A DNA stretch of 11,176 bases, from positions 4,420 through 15,595 of the forward strand of contig WTJP01000055.1 in NCBI GenBank assembly GCA_011526275.1, in the 5' to 3' direction. This DNA is from Candidatus Arcticimaribacter sp. Lineage in GTDB: Bacteria > Bacteroidota > Bacteroidia > Flavobacteriales > Flavobacteriaceae. Under the pieces are notes generated by a model that made no database searches, was not told the origin of the DNA, and worked only from the letters and a program-made list of their open reading frames with translations. Of this stretch, positions 1-6,334 are shown piece by piece. The translations under genes and the position numbers were made by a program. Position 1 is the first letter of the stretch; each line of letters opens with the position of its first letter.

Positions 1-201
1 CCCTCGGTGTTTTCGTGTATGGGAATACTATCGCGTTGGGCGGTGGTCAAACGGGGCAATAACAAACCTTGCCTGGTCGACTCTAATTCTAAAATAGCTG
101 CCGGATTGAGAACGTCTATATGCTCCCCTATCTTTACTTGCCCCCAAAGTAGAGAGAGGGGGGAAGACCAAAACTAGTATGTATTTTATACCGTTCCACA
201 T
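1..201 (-). pseudogene. 5' end of an exported surface-type protein gene, frameshifted in the signal peptide; partial at left edge
   Basis: The ATG at 201-199 opens a signal-peptide-like start (MWNGIKYILVLVF) that then meets a run of six C (158-163 on the opposite strand as G). Read straight through, the frame turns into non-protein-like sequence and stops at 30-28 after 57 codons. Removing one C gives a continuous signal peptide ending PLSLLWGQ, followed by VKIGEHIDVLNPAAILELES and then a segment with GLLLPRLTTAQRDSI, open to the window edge. That second segment is the N-terminal pattern common in large secreted or adhesin-like Bacteroidota proteins (NPAAxLELxSTxxGLLxPRLTTAQRD). The shifted frame has no start codon of its own downstream of an in-frame TAG at 175-173. 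The gene is thus a pseudogene, a slippage-switched gene, or carries a one-base sequencing error. A weak promoter-like pair (TTG at 266-264, TACATTTA at 245-238) lies upstream. The function of the full protein cannot be told from this fragment. Confidence 0.6.
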
Positions 202-263
202 AGGTTAATAAGGACATTTAGGGCGTGCCTATTATTGTAAATGTAGTAAAATAAACATTAAAG

Positions 264-313
264 CAAAAAATAGAGCTTAGAAAGAGGGAGTTCACCTATC
301 ACATCCCTTTCTA
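264..313 (-). terminator. Probable intrinsic terminator downstream of apbE
   Basis: On the minus strand the arms TAGAAAGGGA (313-304) and TCCCTCTTTCTA (289-278) pair as 6 bp plus 4 bp with a two-base bulge, enclosing a 14-base loop. A run of six T follows at 270-265. The T run starts eight bases after the stem, so the structure is imperfect. Its place 35 bases after the apbE stop codon suits the end of the nqr/apbE unit. Confidence 0.5.
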
Positions 314-347
314 CCTACAGTCAGCTATACACCAAGATTTTAGTTGG

Positions 348-1337
348 CTACCAACGCGAAGACTGTACTTCTTCTAGGGCTGTTCCTTTGGCGAGTATCC
401 AATAGGCCGAGAGTTCGGGTTGCGACTCTACCAGTGCTTTTCCGCGTTCAAAAGGCATGACCATAAGCGCAGTGGCATAGGCATCAGCCGTCATACAGTC
501 GGGAGCTTTTACCGACACACTCAACACCTTGGAACGCGCCGGGCGACCGTTGAGCGGATTGATGGAATGCACATATTTTTCCCCTGAATTCTTGTCCACG
601 CGGTACTTGCGGTAATTCCCCGAAGTAGCCAAGGCTTGGTCGTTCAAGCTTACTACAGCTTGCAAGCTGCGCTCTTCTTTTTGCTTGGGGTTGTCAATAC
701 CAATTTTCCAGCCCTCTCCACTTTTCGGGCTTAGCCCTTTTCCTACTACTTCTCCCCCAATTTCCACCAAATGGTTTTGGCTGCCTTTTTGCGTTAAGTA
801 ACGCCCAATTAAATCGACCGTATAGCCTTTGGCAATGGCATTGAAATCGAGATAGATGTTCGGGTGGTCTTTAAGGATTCTTCGGTCGGGGGTCATTTGA
901 ATTCTAGCCCAGCCGGTAATGTCCATCAAACTGTCTTGTTGTGCGGGTGTAATTTCTTTTAAAGCTTTATCTGGACCAAAACCATAGGCGTTTACCCATG
1001 CACCAACCGTAGGATCGAAATAACCCTGGGTTTTGTACCACAACAAATTGGCTTTATCGAAAACCACTTTAAAATGTTCATCCACCTGCAATAAACTATC
1101 CCCTCGATTGATTTTTGAAATATCAGAATCTTCGATATAGGTAGACATGGATCGGTTCACCACATCAAAAAGGGAATCGATGCCTTGTTGAATGCTTTCT
1201 TTTTCGGCATCGAGCTCTTGGTATTGTACACTATAGGTGGTTCCCAATGCATAGCCTTGAACCACTTCTACTTTTGGCTCGCTGCTACAGGCTACTACTA
1301 AAGCCAATAGGGCTAATGACAGTATTCGTTTATCCAT
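348..1337 (-). CDS. apbE: FAD:protein FMN transferase, lipoprotein (ApbE family)
   Basis: The enzyme moves FMN from FAD to a threonine of target proteins through a phosphoester bond. In Nqr the targets are NqrB and NqrC. The 329-residue product begins with a lipoprotein signal peptide (hydrophobic residues 5-16, lipobox LVVA-C with Cys17), so it should be anchored on the periplasmic side, where its targets' sites lie. Family landmarks in order: GTTYSV (32-37), FDPTVG (107-112), AKGYTVD (169-175), EIGGEV (192-197), ATSGNYRK (237-244), HSINPLNGRP (257-266) and TADAYATA (283-290). Asp285 and Thr289 in the last motif match the family's Mg2+-binding positions. Length is normal for the family. The ATG at 1337 lies inside the last codons of the preceding gene (8-base overlap), suggesting coupled translation. 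Assignment to Nqr maturation follows from the operon context. Confidence 0.95.
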   Translation of the reverse strand: MDKRILSLALLALVVACSSEPKVEVVQGYALGTTYSVQYQELDAEKESIQQGIDSLFDVVNRSMSTYIEDSDISKINRGDSLLQVDEHFKVVFDKANLLWYKTQGYFDPTVGAWVNAYGFGPDKALKEITPAQQDSLMDITGWARIQMTPDRRILKDHPNIYLDFNAIAKGYTVDLIGRYLTQKGSQNHLVEIGGEVVGKGLSPKSGEGWKIGIDNPKQKEERSLQAVVSLNDQALATSGNYRKYRVDKNSGEKYVHSINPLNGRPARSKVLSVSVKAPDCMTADAYATALMVMPFERGKALVESQPELSAYWILAKGTALEEVQSSRW

Positions 1338-1692
1338 GAATCGTAATTTCTTGTAATCCTTGATAGTTTATCGCTACTGGGGCTTCTTTACTCAATGGGA
1401 GAGCGTAATCCTCGCCATGTGCTAAACCTACTCCGGCATAGTAGGTACGCGCTTCAAATTTTTCGGCATGGGCGCGCACTTTTTCCATCAACACCCCGTC
1501 ATAGTCTGTAGGATTGTTGGGGTACTGTATTGCCCGTACAATCACAAAGTGAAGTTTCTTGTCTTTTAAACACACAAACTGAGGGTCTTTTTTCAGTTGT
1601 GAATTCACCGTCATAAATTCAAACCCCTCTTCCTCTAAAGCTTTACCCACCACTTCCATGGCGGTGTTGTGCAATTCTTGTTCCGATAGCAT
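1330..1692 (-). CDS. Conserved small protein of unknown function between nqrF and apbE
   Basis: This 120-residue soluble protein has no signal peptide, no membrane segment and no clustered cysteines. From memory, relatives occur beside nqr/apbE in other Flavobacteriia and are often labelled 'NADH-quinone reductase subunit F'. That label looks wrong, since the protein has no ferredoxin, FAD or NADH motifs. Its pattern is helix (5-21), strand (24-29), strand (39-43), strand (47-53), helix (64-79), strand (82-90). Residues 22-54 align without gaps to the core of the UPF0102/YraN (PD-(D/E)XK-like) family, around FVCLKDKKLHFVIVRA. The expected catalytic Asp, Glu and Lys/Arg positions hold Gln38, Ile51 and Arg53, so nuclease activity is unlikely. 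It begins 13 bases after a terminator hairpin and overlaps apbE by 8 bases. A role in Nqr assembly or flavinylation is a guess from context. Confidence 0.85.
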   Translation of the reverse strand: MLSEQELHNTAMEVVGKALEEEGFEFMTVNSQLKKDPQFVCLKDKKLHFVIVRAIQYPNNPTDYDGVLMEKVRAHAEKFEARTYYAGVGLAHGEDYALPLSKEAPVAINYQGLQEITIHG

Positions 1693-1704
1693 GACACAAA
1701 ATTA

Positions 1705-1732
1705 AAAAAGGTGGTCAAAAGACCACCTTTTT
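1705..1732 (-). terminator. Strong intrinsic terminator after nqrF
   Basis: A perfect 12-bp stem has a core GGTGGTC/GACCACC flanked by A5/T5, with a 4-base loop. The 3' arm runs into TTTTTT on the minus strand. It starts 10 bases after the nqrF stop codon. The A/T tracts on both sides make it symmetrical, so it could also act on plus-strand transcripts. It lies inside the gene cluster, ahead of the small gene and apbE, so it would limit rather than necessarily end their transcription. Confidence 0.85.
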
Positions 1733-1741
1733 GTAAAAATA

Positions 1742-3037
1742 TTACCCTCCAAAGTCGTCGAAACGAACATTTTCTGGAGGAATTCCAAAGTCATCGGCCA
1801 TTTTCTCAACGGCCTGGTTCATCAATGGTGGACCACAGAAGTACACCTCGATATCTTCAGGAGCTTCGTGCGTCGACAAATAGTTATCGATCACTACTTG
1901 GTGAACGAATCCTTTGAATCCGTCTCCTTCTCCGTCTAGCCCATCTTTTACTTGCCAGTTGTCTTCTTCTAATGGTTCAGACAAAGCCACGTAAAATTTA
2001 AAATTCGGGAAATCTTTTTCTAACGCTCTAAAGTGCTCTAAATAGAACAATTCACGTTTAGAACGACCACCATACCAAAACGTTACTTTACGTCCAGTTT
2101 TTATGGTACGGAACAATTCGTATAGGTGAGAACGCATCGGTGCCATTCCTGCTCCTCCTCCAACATAAAGCATTTCTGCTTCCGACTCGTTGATGAAGAA
2201 TTCTCCAAATGGACCAGAGATGGTTACTTTGTCTCCTTGCTTTTTCGAGAAGATATAAGAAGAAGCAATTCCAGGATTAACATCCATCCAACCGTTTTTT
2301 GCTCTGTCCCATGGCGGAGTAGCAATACGCACGTTCAACATCACTTCGCGCCCTTCTGCAGGGTAAGAAGCCATGGAATAAGCACGCTCTACCGACTCGG
2401 CATTCTTCATCACCAAAGGCCAAAGGTTAAAGTTGTCCCACTCTAATTTAAACTTGTCTGGTTCGCCAGGGTGTTCCTCTGGGTGAGCAGTAATGTCGAT
2501 ATCTTCATACTTTACTTCACACTCAGGGATTTCAATTTGAATATACCCTCCAGCTTTGTAATCCATTTCTTCAGGTAGCTCAACTACAAATTCTTTAATA
2601 AAAGAGGCAACGTTCCAGTTACGTACTACGGTAGCTTCCCATTTCTTGATTCCAAATACCTCTTCGGGTACTTGAATCACCATGTTCTCTTTTACTTTTA
2701 CTTGGCAACCTAAACGCCATCCTTCTGCGATTTCTTTACGCGAGAAGTGCGGCTTTTCTGTTGGAAGAATCTCTCCCCCACCTTCGATTACCTGACACTT
2801 ACACTGGATGCAAGTTCCACCTCCTCCACATGCAGAAGGCAAAAAGATTTTATTGTTTCCCAGCGTGTTCAACAATGTGCTTCCTGAAGAAACCTCAACA
2901 TTGTTGTCTCCGTTAATTAAAAGGGATACAGGACCAGAAGGCATCAATTTTGCCTTCGCCCCCAAGAGCATGCCTACTAAGAGGAAGATGATCCCCAAAA
3001 AGACGACTACACTTGCTAAAATAATTGAATAATCCAT
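1742..3037 (-). CDS. nqrF: Na+-translocating NADH:quinone reductase subunit F
   Basis: NqrF is the NADH-oxidising entry point of the sodium pump; electrons pass from NADH to FAD and then to a [2Fe-2S] centre on the cytoplasmic side. The 431-residue protein has one N-terminal membrane helix (about 4-26). A ferredoxin domain follows, with Cys70, Cys76, Cys79 and Cys111 in ACGGGGTCIQCKC and WRLGCQV, the same numbering as the Vibrio enzyme. A ferredoxin-reductase module comes next: FAD motif RAYSMASYP (218-226), nucleotide motif GGGAGMAP (293-300), YGGRSKRELFY (322-332) and FCGPPLMN (400-407). The C-terminus DDFGG keeps the aromatic residue expected near the flavin. It starts 8 bases after nqrE. 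The start context AAAAGTAGC-TATG resembles that of nqrB and has no Shine-Dalgarno sequence. It is the last Nqr subunit gene before the hairpin. Confidence 0.98.
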   Translation of the reverse strand: MDYSIILASVVVFLGIIFLLVGMLLGAKAKLMPSGPVSLLINGDNNVEVSSGSTLLNTLGNNKIFLPSACGGGGTCIQCKCQVIEGGGEILPTEKPHFSRKEIAEGWRLGCQVKVKENMVIQVPEEVFGIKKWEATVVRNWNVASFIKEFVVELPEEMDYKAGGYIQIEIPECEVKYEDIDITAHPEEHPGEPDKFKLEWDNFNLWPLVMKNAESVERAYSMASYPAEGREVMLNVRIATPPWDRAKNGWMDVNPGIASSYIFSKKQGDKVTISGPFGEFFINESEAEMLYVGGGAGMAPMRSHLYELFRTIKTGRKVTFWYGGRSKRELFYLEHFRALEKDFPNFKFYVALSEPLEEDNWQVKDGLDGEGDGFKGFVHQVVIDNYLSTHEAPEDIEVYFCGPPLMNQAVEKMADDFGIPPENVRFDDFGG

Positions 3038-3045
3038 AGCTACTT

Positions 3046-3663
3046 TTATAATTTAATTCCCATAAAACTCATAAATCCTATCGCCATTAACCCTGTAATA
3101 ATAAAGGTTATTCCTAGCCCACGAAGGGGCGCTGGGACATTTGAATAGGTTATTTTCTCTCGGATAGCTGCAATGGCCAAAATCGCCAAAAACCATCCAA
3201 TTCCTGAACCGAAACCATACACAGCCGATTCTCCTACACCAGCAAAATCTTTTTGCTGCATAAAGAGGGAACCTCCTAAGATGGCACAGTTTACCGCGAT
3301 AAGCGGTAAGAAAATCCCTAGTGCTCCGTACAAAGCAGGAGCAAATTTCTCTACAATCATTTCTACCAATTGTACCATGGAAGCGATTACCGCAATAAAC
3401 ATGATAAAACTGAGGAAACTCAAGTCGAGTGATGCGTATTCAGCACCAAGCCAAGCTAATGCACCGGGCTTTAATAAATAAGTATCCAATAAAAAGTTGA
3501 TCGGAACTGTAATCGACAAAACAAAGATGACGGCAGCCCCAAGACCAACCGCTGTTTTTACCGTTTTCGAAACAGCGAGATACGAACACATCCCCAAGAA
3601 ATAGGCGAAAATCATGTTTTCGATGAAGATGCTTTTTATAAATAAGTTAACGTATGCTTCCAT
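3046..3663 (-). CDS. nqrE: Na+-translocating NADH:quinone reductase subunit E
   Basis: NqrE is an integral membrane subunit of 205 residues with about six hydrophobic segments. It is homologous to NqrD and packs against it with opposite topology. The two subunits share an iron-sulfur centre in the middle of the membrane that carries electrons from NqrF across to NqrC. The ligand cysteines are visible at Cys26 (FLGMCSYLA) and Cys126 (AVNCAILGG), corresponding to Cys26 and Cys120 in Vibrio cholerae. The opening MEAYVNLFIKSIFIENM and the stretch IFLPLIAVNC are typical of the family. The ATG at 3663 lies 3 bases after the nqrD stop codon; no better start is apparent. Confidence 0.98.
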   Translation of the reverse strand: MEAYVNLFIKSIFIENMIFAYFLGMCSYLAVSKTVKTAVGLGAAVIFVLSITVPINFLLDTYLLKPGALAWLGAEYASLDLSFLSFIMFIAVIASMVQLVEMIVEKFAPALYGALGIFLPLIAVNCAILGGSLFMQQKDFAGVGESAVYGFGSGIGWFLAILAIAAIREKITYSNVPAPLRGLGITFIITGLMAIGFMSFMGIKL

Positions 3664-3666
3664 GGC

Positions 3667-4359
3667 TTAGTTTTTTTCAATGAGTTTACGGTTTCTAGAA
3701 CGCTGGAACCAAATGAAGATTCCCACGGTGATCAAGGCCATTGGAGAAAGCAACATTAAACCGTTGTTTTCATATCCCATTGCGTAAGCAGCATCAGGAA
3801 TAACCTGGTAGCCCATTAATTTTCCAGAACCTAAAAGTTCTCTAAAGAAAGCGACTGCGATGAGGATAAATCCATACCCAGCAGCATTTCCAATTCCGTC
3901 GAGGAAAGATTTCCAAACCCCATTCCCCAAAGCAAAGGCTTCAAGGCGTCCCATTACAATACAGTTGGTAATGATGAGCCCAATAAAGATGGATAACTCT
4001 TTATAGACATCATAAGCGAATGCTTTCAACACTTGATCCACCAATACAACCATTGCAGCAACCACCACCAACTGAACGATGATTCGGATTCGGTTGGGAA
4101 TCAAGTTGCGCAATAGCGAAATAATGACGTTCGATGCTGCCATTACTGCCATTACGGAAATACTCATCACAATGGCAGGTTTCAATTGTACGGTAATCGC
4201 CAAGGCAGAACAAATCCCCAATACTTGAACCGTAATTGGGTTATTGTCGTCCATTGGATCTGAAAGTAGTGCTCTGTTCTTTTTCGAGAACAAGGGCTCT
4301 TTGTCCTTATTCACGAAGAATAAGGTGGGCTTTTTCAAGGGTTGGTTTTCCTTTGCCAT
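3667..4359 (-). CDS. nqrD: Na+-translocating NADH:quinone reductase subunit D
   Basis: NqrD is the membrane partner of NqrE, about six helices, 230 residues. The intramembrane iron-sulfur ligands are Cys50 (LGICSALA) and Cys133 (ITNCIVMG), each offset by 21 from Cys29 and Cys112 of Vibrio cholerae NqrD. The family signature DNNPITVQVLG is at 38-48, and ITNCIVMGRLEAFALGNG is present. The start is the ATG at 4359, 4 bases after the nqrC stop codon. The frame is also open to a TTG at 4380, which would add seven residues and overlap nqrC, and is less likely. Before the core there is a hydrophilic, lysine-rich extension of roughly 20 residues that Vibrio NqrD lacks. Confidence 0.97.
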   Translation of the reverse strand: MAKENQPLKKPTLFFVNKDKEPLFSKKNRALLSDPMDDNNPITVQVLGICSALAITVQLKPAIVMSISVMAVMAASNVIISLLRNLIPNRIRIIVQLVVVAAMVVLVDQVLKAFAYDVYKELSIFIGLIITNCIVMGRLEAFALGNGVWKSFLDGIGNAAGYGFILIAVAFFRELLGSGKLMGYQVIPDAAYAMGYENNGLMLLSPMALITVGIFIWFQRSRNRKLIEKN

Positions 4360-4363
4360 AAGT

Positions 4364-5164
4364 TTAATTTTGATATGCAATAGTGGTTTCTTCTGAAGCT
4401 TGTTCTAAAGCTTCTTCCAAAGGAGCTTCGTCTAAAACAGGAGCTTCTTCAACTGGAGTGTTGTTTTTGAAGTAAGGTGTGTAGTGTGCCAAACGCTCAG
4501 TAAACATGGCCGTTACACCATCTCCTGTAATTGTAGCACCTGAAATAGCATCTACTTCGTGGTCTTCTTTATCTAAACCGCTTGGGTCGTTGTTGGTTTT
4601 AGAAACATTAATCCCCATCAACTCGCCATCGGCATTATAAATCTTTTCACCTACAAAACGATCTTGGAACCACCCTTGGGTAATTTCTGCCCCTAGACCA
4701 GCGGTTTCTCCTTTGTGATCAAACACGGCTCCTTTAATGGTGTTCATGTCGTCTTCTAAAGCGACATAACCCCAAATGGCATCCCAAAGTCCTGCACCGC
4801 GCAAAGGAACGATGTAGAATTTCTTGGCTTCCACCTCGGCAACATATAAAGGAAAGCGTTGTTGCTCTAACGGCTTTTTTGTTTCTATGGCCAATTCTAC
4901 TTTAAATGCTTGCACATTTTCGTCGTTTGAACCATCGGCAACTAAAGCCAATTCTTGGGTGATGTATTGGTTGTAAAGTTCTTCCGCTTGGTCGCGATCG
5001 GTTTGAATCCCGATGGTCGACAAGATGTTTTGCATCTTTTCTTTACGGACGTTTTCGTTTTGCTTGTCTTTGAGCGCAGTGGCGGTAAAGGCCAATGAAG
5101 AGGCCACAACCAATACCATTACGGCAGCAAATAAAAACGTATAAGCATTGCTATCTCTATTCAT
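4364..5164 (-). CDS. nqrC: Na+-translocating NADH:quinone reductase subunit C, FMN-bearing
   Basis: NqrC carries a covalent FMN and passes electrons from the NqrD/E iron-sulfur centre to NqrB on the periplasmic side. The 266-residue protein has one N-terminal membrane helix (about 8-29) and then an FMN-binding domain. GLWDAIWGYVAL and HKGETAGLGAEI are family landmarks. The flavinylation motif DAISGATITGDG is canonical, with the modified threonine predicted at Thr211. After the domain there is a 30-residue tail rich in Glu (from about residue 236) that makes the protein slightly longer than usual. It starts 2 bases after nqrB without a visible Shine-Dalgarno sequence. The modifying enzyme ApbE is encoded at the end of the same cluster. 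Confidence 0.98.
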   Translation of the reverse strand: MNRDSNAYTFLFAAVMVLVVASSLAFTATALKDKQNENVRKEKMQNILSTIGIQTDRDQAEELYNQYITQELALVADGSNDENVQAFKVELAIETKKPLEQQRFPLYVAEVEAKKFYIVPLRGAGLWDAIWGYVALEDDMNTIKGAVFDHKGETAGLGAEITQGWFQDRFVGEKIYNADGELMGINVSKTNNDPSGLDKEDHEVDAISGATITGDGVTAMFTERLAHYTPYFKNNTPVEEAPVLDEAPLEEALEQASEETTIAYQN

Positions 5165-5166
5165 AC

Positions 5167-6324
5167 TTAGGCAGTTTTAAGTTGAGCAGCAGCCCAACGC
5201 TTTTTTCTTCTGTTAATGTTCGCTTCTACCACATAGTGATCGATGGTTGGAGCGAAGACGTTCATCAATAAAATGGCGAGCATTACTCCTTCTGGGTAAG
5301 CAGGATTAAAGACGCGAATAAGAATACAGAAAATTCCGACGAGGATTCCGTAAATCCATTTTCCTTGATTGGTTTGCGCAGCCGATACTGGGTCGGTCGC
5401 CATAAAGACAATCCCGAAAGCAAATCCTCCTACAACTAGGTGGTTCATCCAGTCAAAGCTCATCAAGGCGTTTGCTCCCCAAAGGTTGAACAAGAAGCCC
5501 ATTAAAGCAGCTCCTCCAATTCCACCAAAAATAATGCGCCAGCTACCCACGCCTGTAGCGATGAGAATCAAGGCACCTACAGCCACCCAAAGGGTAGAAG
5601 TTTCTGCGATAGACCCTGGAATAGCGCCTTGGAACATTTCAAAGAAGGTGTATTCTACACTGTTCCCTGCCGCGAGACTTCCCAAAATTGTTTCTCCCGA
5701 GATGGCATCTACATTAGAAGCTTCCGAAACCCATACTTTGTTTCCAGACATATAGGTTGGGTAGGCAAAGAAAGCAAATGCTCTTGCCGTTAAAGCTGGG
5801 TTAAGAATGTTCATTCCTGTTCCTCCAAATGCTTCTTTTGCAATGAGAACAGCAAAGGCCACAGAAATGGCCACCATCCACAATGGAATATCTACCGGCA
5901 TAATCATTGGAATCAAAAGCCCTGTTACTAGGTAACCTTCGTTTACTTCGTGTCCGCGATAAATGGCAAAAATAAATTCAATGGTTAATCCAACGATGTA
6001 GGAAACGGCAATCATGGGAACGATTTTCCATGCCCCGTGAATGAAAGCATCCATAAAGGTGAAGCTTTCTCCTGTTTGGATAAAATATTGATATCCGGTA
6101 TTGTAGATCCCGTAAACCAAAGCAGGCAACAAAGCAATAATTACGGTTACCATGGTGCGTTTTAAATCTACAGCATCGCGAATGTGCGCTCCTTTTTGCG
6201 TCGTGTGGTTAGGCACAAACAAAAAGGTATCGAAAGCGTTGATTGCGGGTGCAAAACGCTCATACTTCTCGCCTTTCGCAAAAGGCTTTTTAATGTTGTC
6301 AAGAGTTTTTCTTAAAAAATTCAT
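5167..6324 (-). CDS. nqrB: Na+-translocating NADH:quinone reductase subunit B, FMN-bearing
   Basis: NqrB is the large membrane subunit that carries covalent FMN, binds riboflavin and takes part in Na+ translocation and quinone reduction. The 385-residue protein has about ten hydrophobic segments after a soluble N-terminus (1-55). Family landmarks are GHEVNEGYLVTG (124-135), PVDIPLW (143-149), NPALTARAF (175-183), PGSIAETSTLW, ATDPVSAAQTNQGKWIYG and NPAYPEGVMLAILLMNVFAP. The predicted flavinylated residue is Thr212, in DAISGET. The usual motif is (S/T)GAT, and here Glu211 replaces the alanine. The threonine itself is kept, so modification is likely but not certain. The gene starts 10 bases after nqrA, with AAGGA overlapping the nqrA stop codon and a start context shared with nqrF. 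Confidence 0.98.
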   Translation of the reverse strand: MNFLRKTLDNIKKPFAKGEKYERFAPAINAFDTFLFVPNHTTQKGAHIRDAVDLKRTMVTVIIALLPALVYGIYNTGYQYFIQTGESFTFMDAFIHGAWKIVPMIAVSYIVGLTIEFIFAIYRGHEVNEGYLVTGLLIPMIMPVDIPLWMVAISVAFAVLIAKEAFGGTGMNILNPALTARAFAFFAYPTYMSGNKVWVSEASNVDAISGETILGSLAAGNSVEYTFFEMFQGAIPGSIAETSTLWVAVGALILIATGVGSWRIIFGGIGGAALMGFLFNLWGANALMSFDWMNHLVVGGFAFGIVFMATDPVSAAQTNQGKWIYGILVGIFCILIRVFNPAYPEGVMLAILLMNVFAPTIDHYVVEANINRRKKRWAAAQLKTA

Positions 6325-6334
6325 ACGCTACTTT

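Noticed and set aside
28..201. 57-residue small protein read straight from the ATG at 201
   Set aside because: After residue 14 the sequence is arginine-rich and featureless, while the neighbouring frame gives a clear conserved pattern; a frameshift is the better explanation.
238..266. Promoter for the left-edge gene (TTG, 18-base gap, TACATTTA)
   Set aside because: The -7 element is imperfect and the -33 element coincides with the T run of the apbE terminator, so it is too weak to list as a feature.
2126..2446. 106-codon plus-strand open frame opposite nqrF
   Set aside because: Shadow of a conserved gene; its composition is rich in Ser, His, Cys and Arg as expected from reversed coding sequence.
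4360..4380. TTG start for nqrD at 4380
   Set aside because: It would overlap nqrC and add seven residues with no family support; the ATG at 4359 is in the right place.
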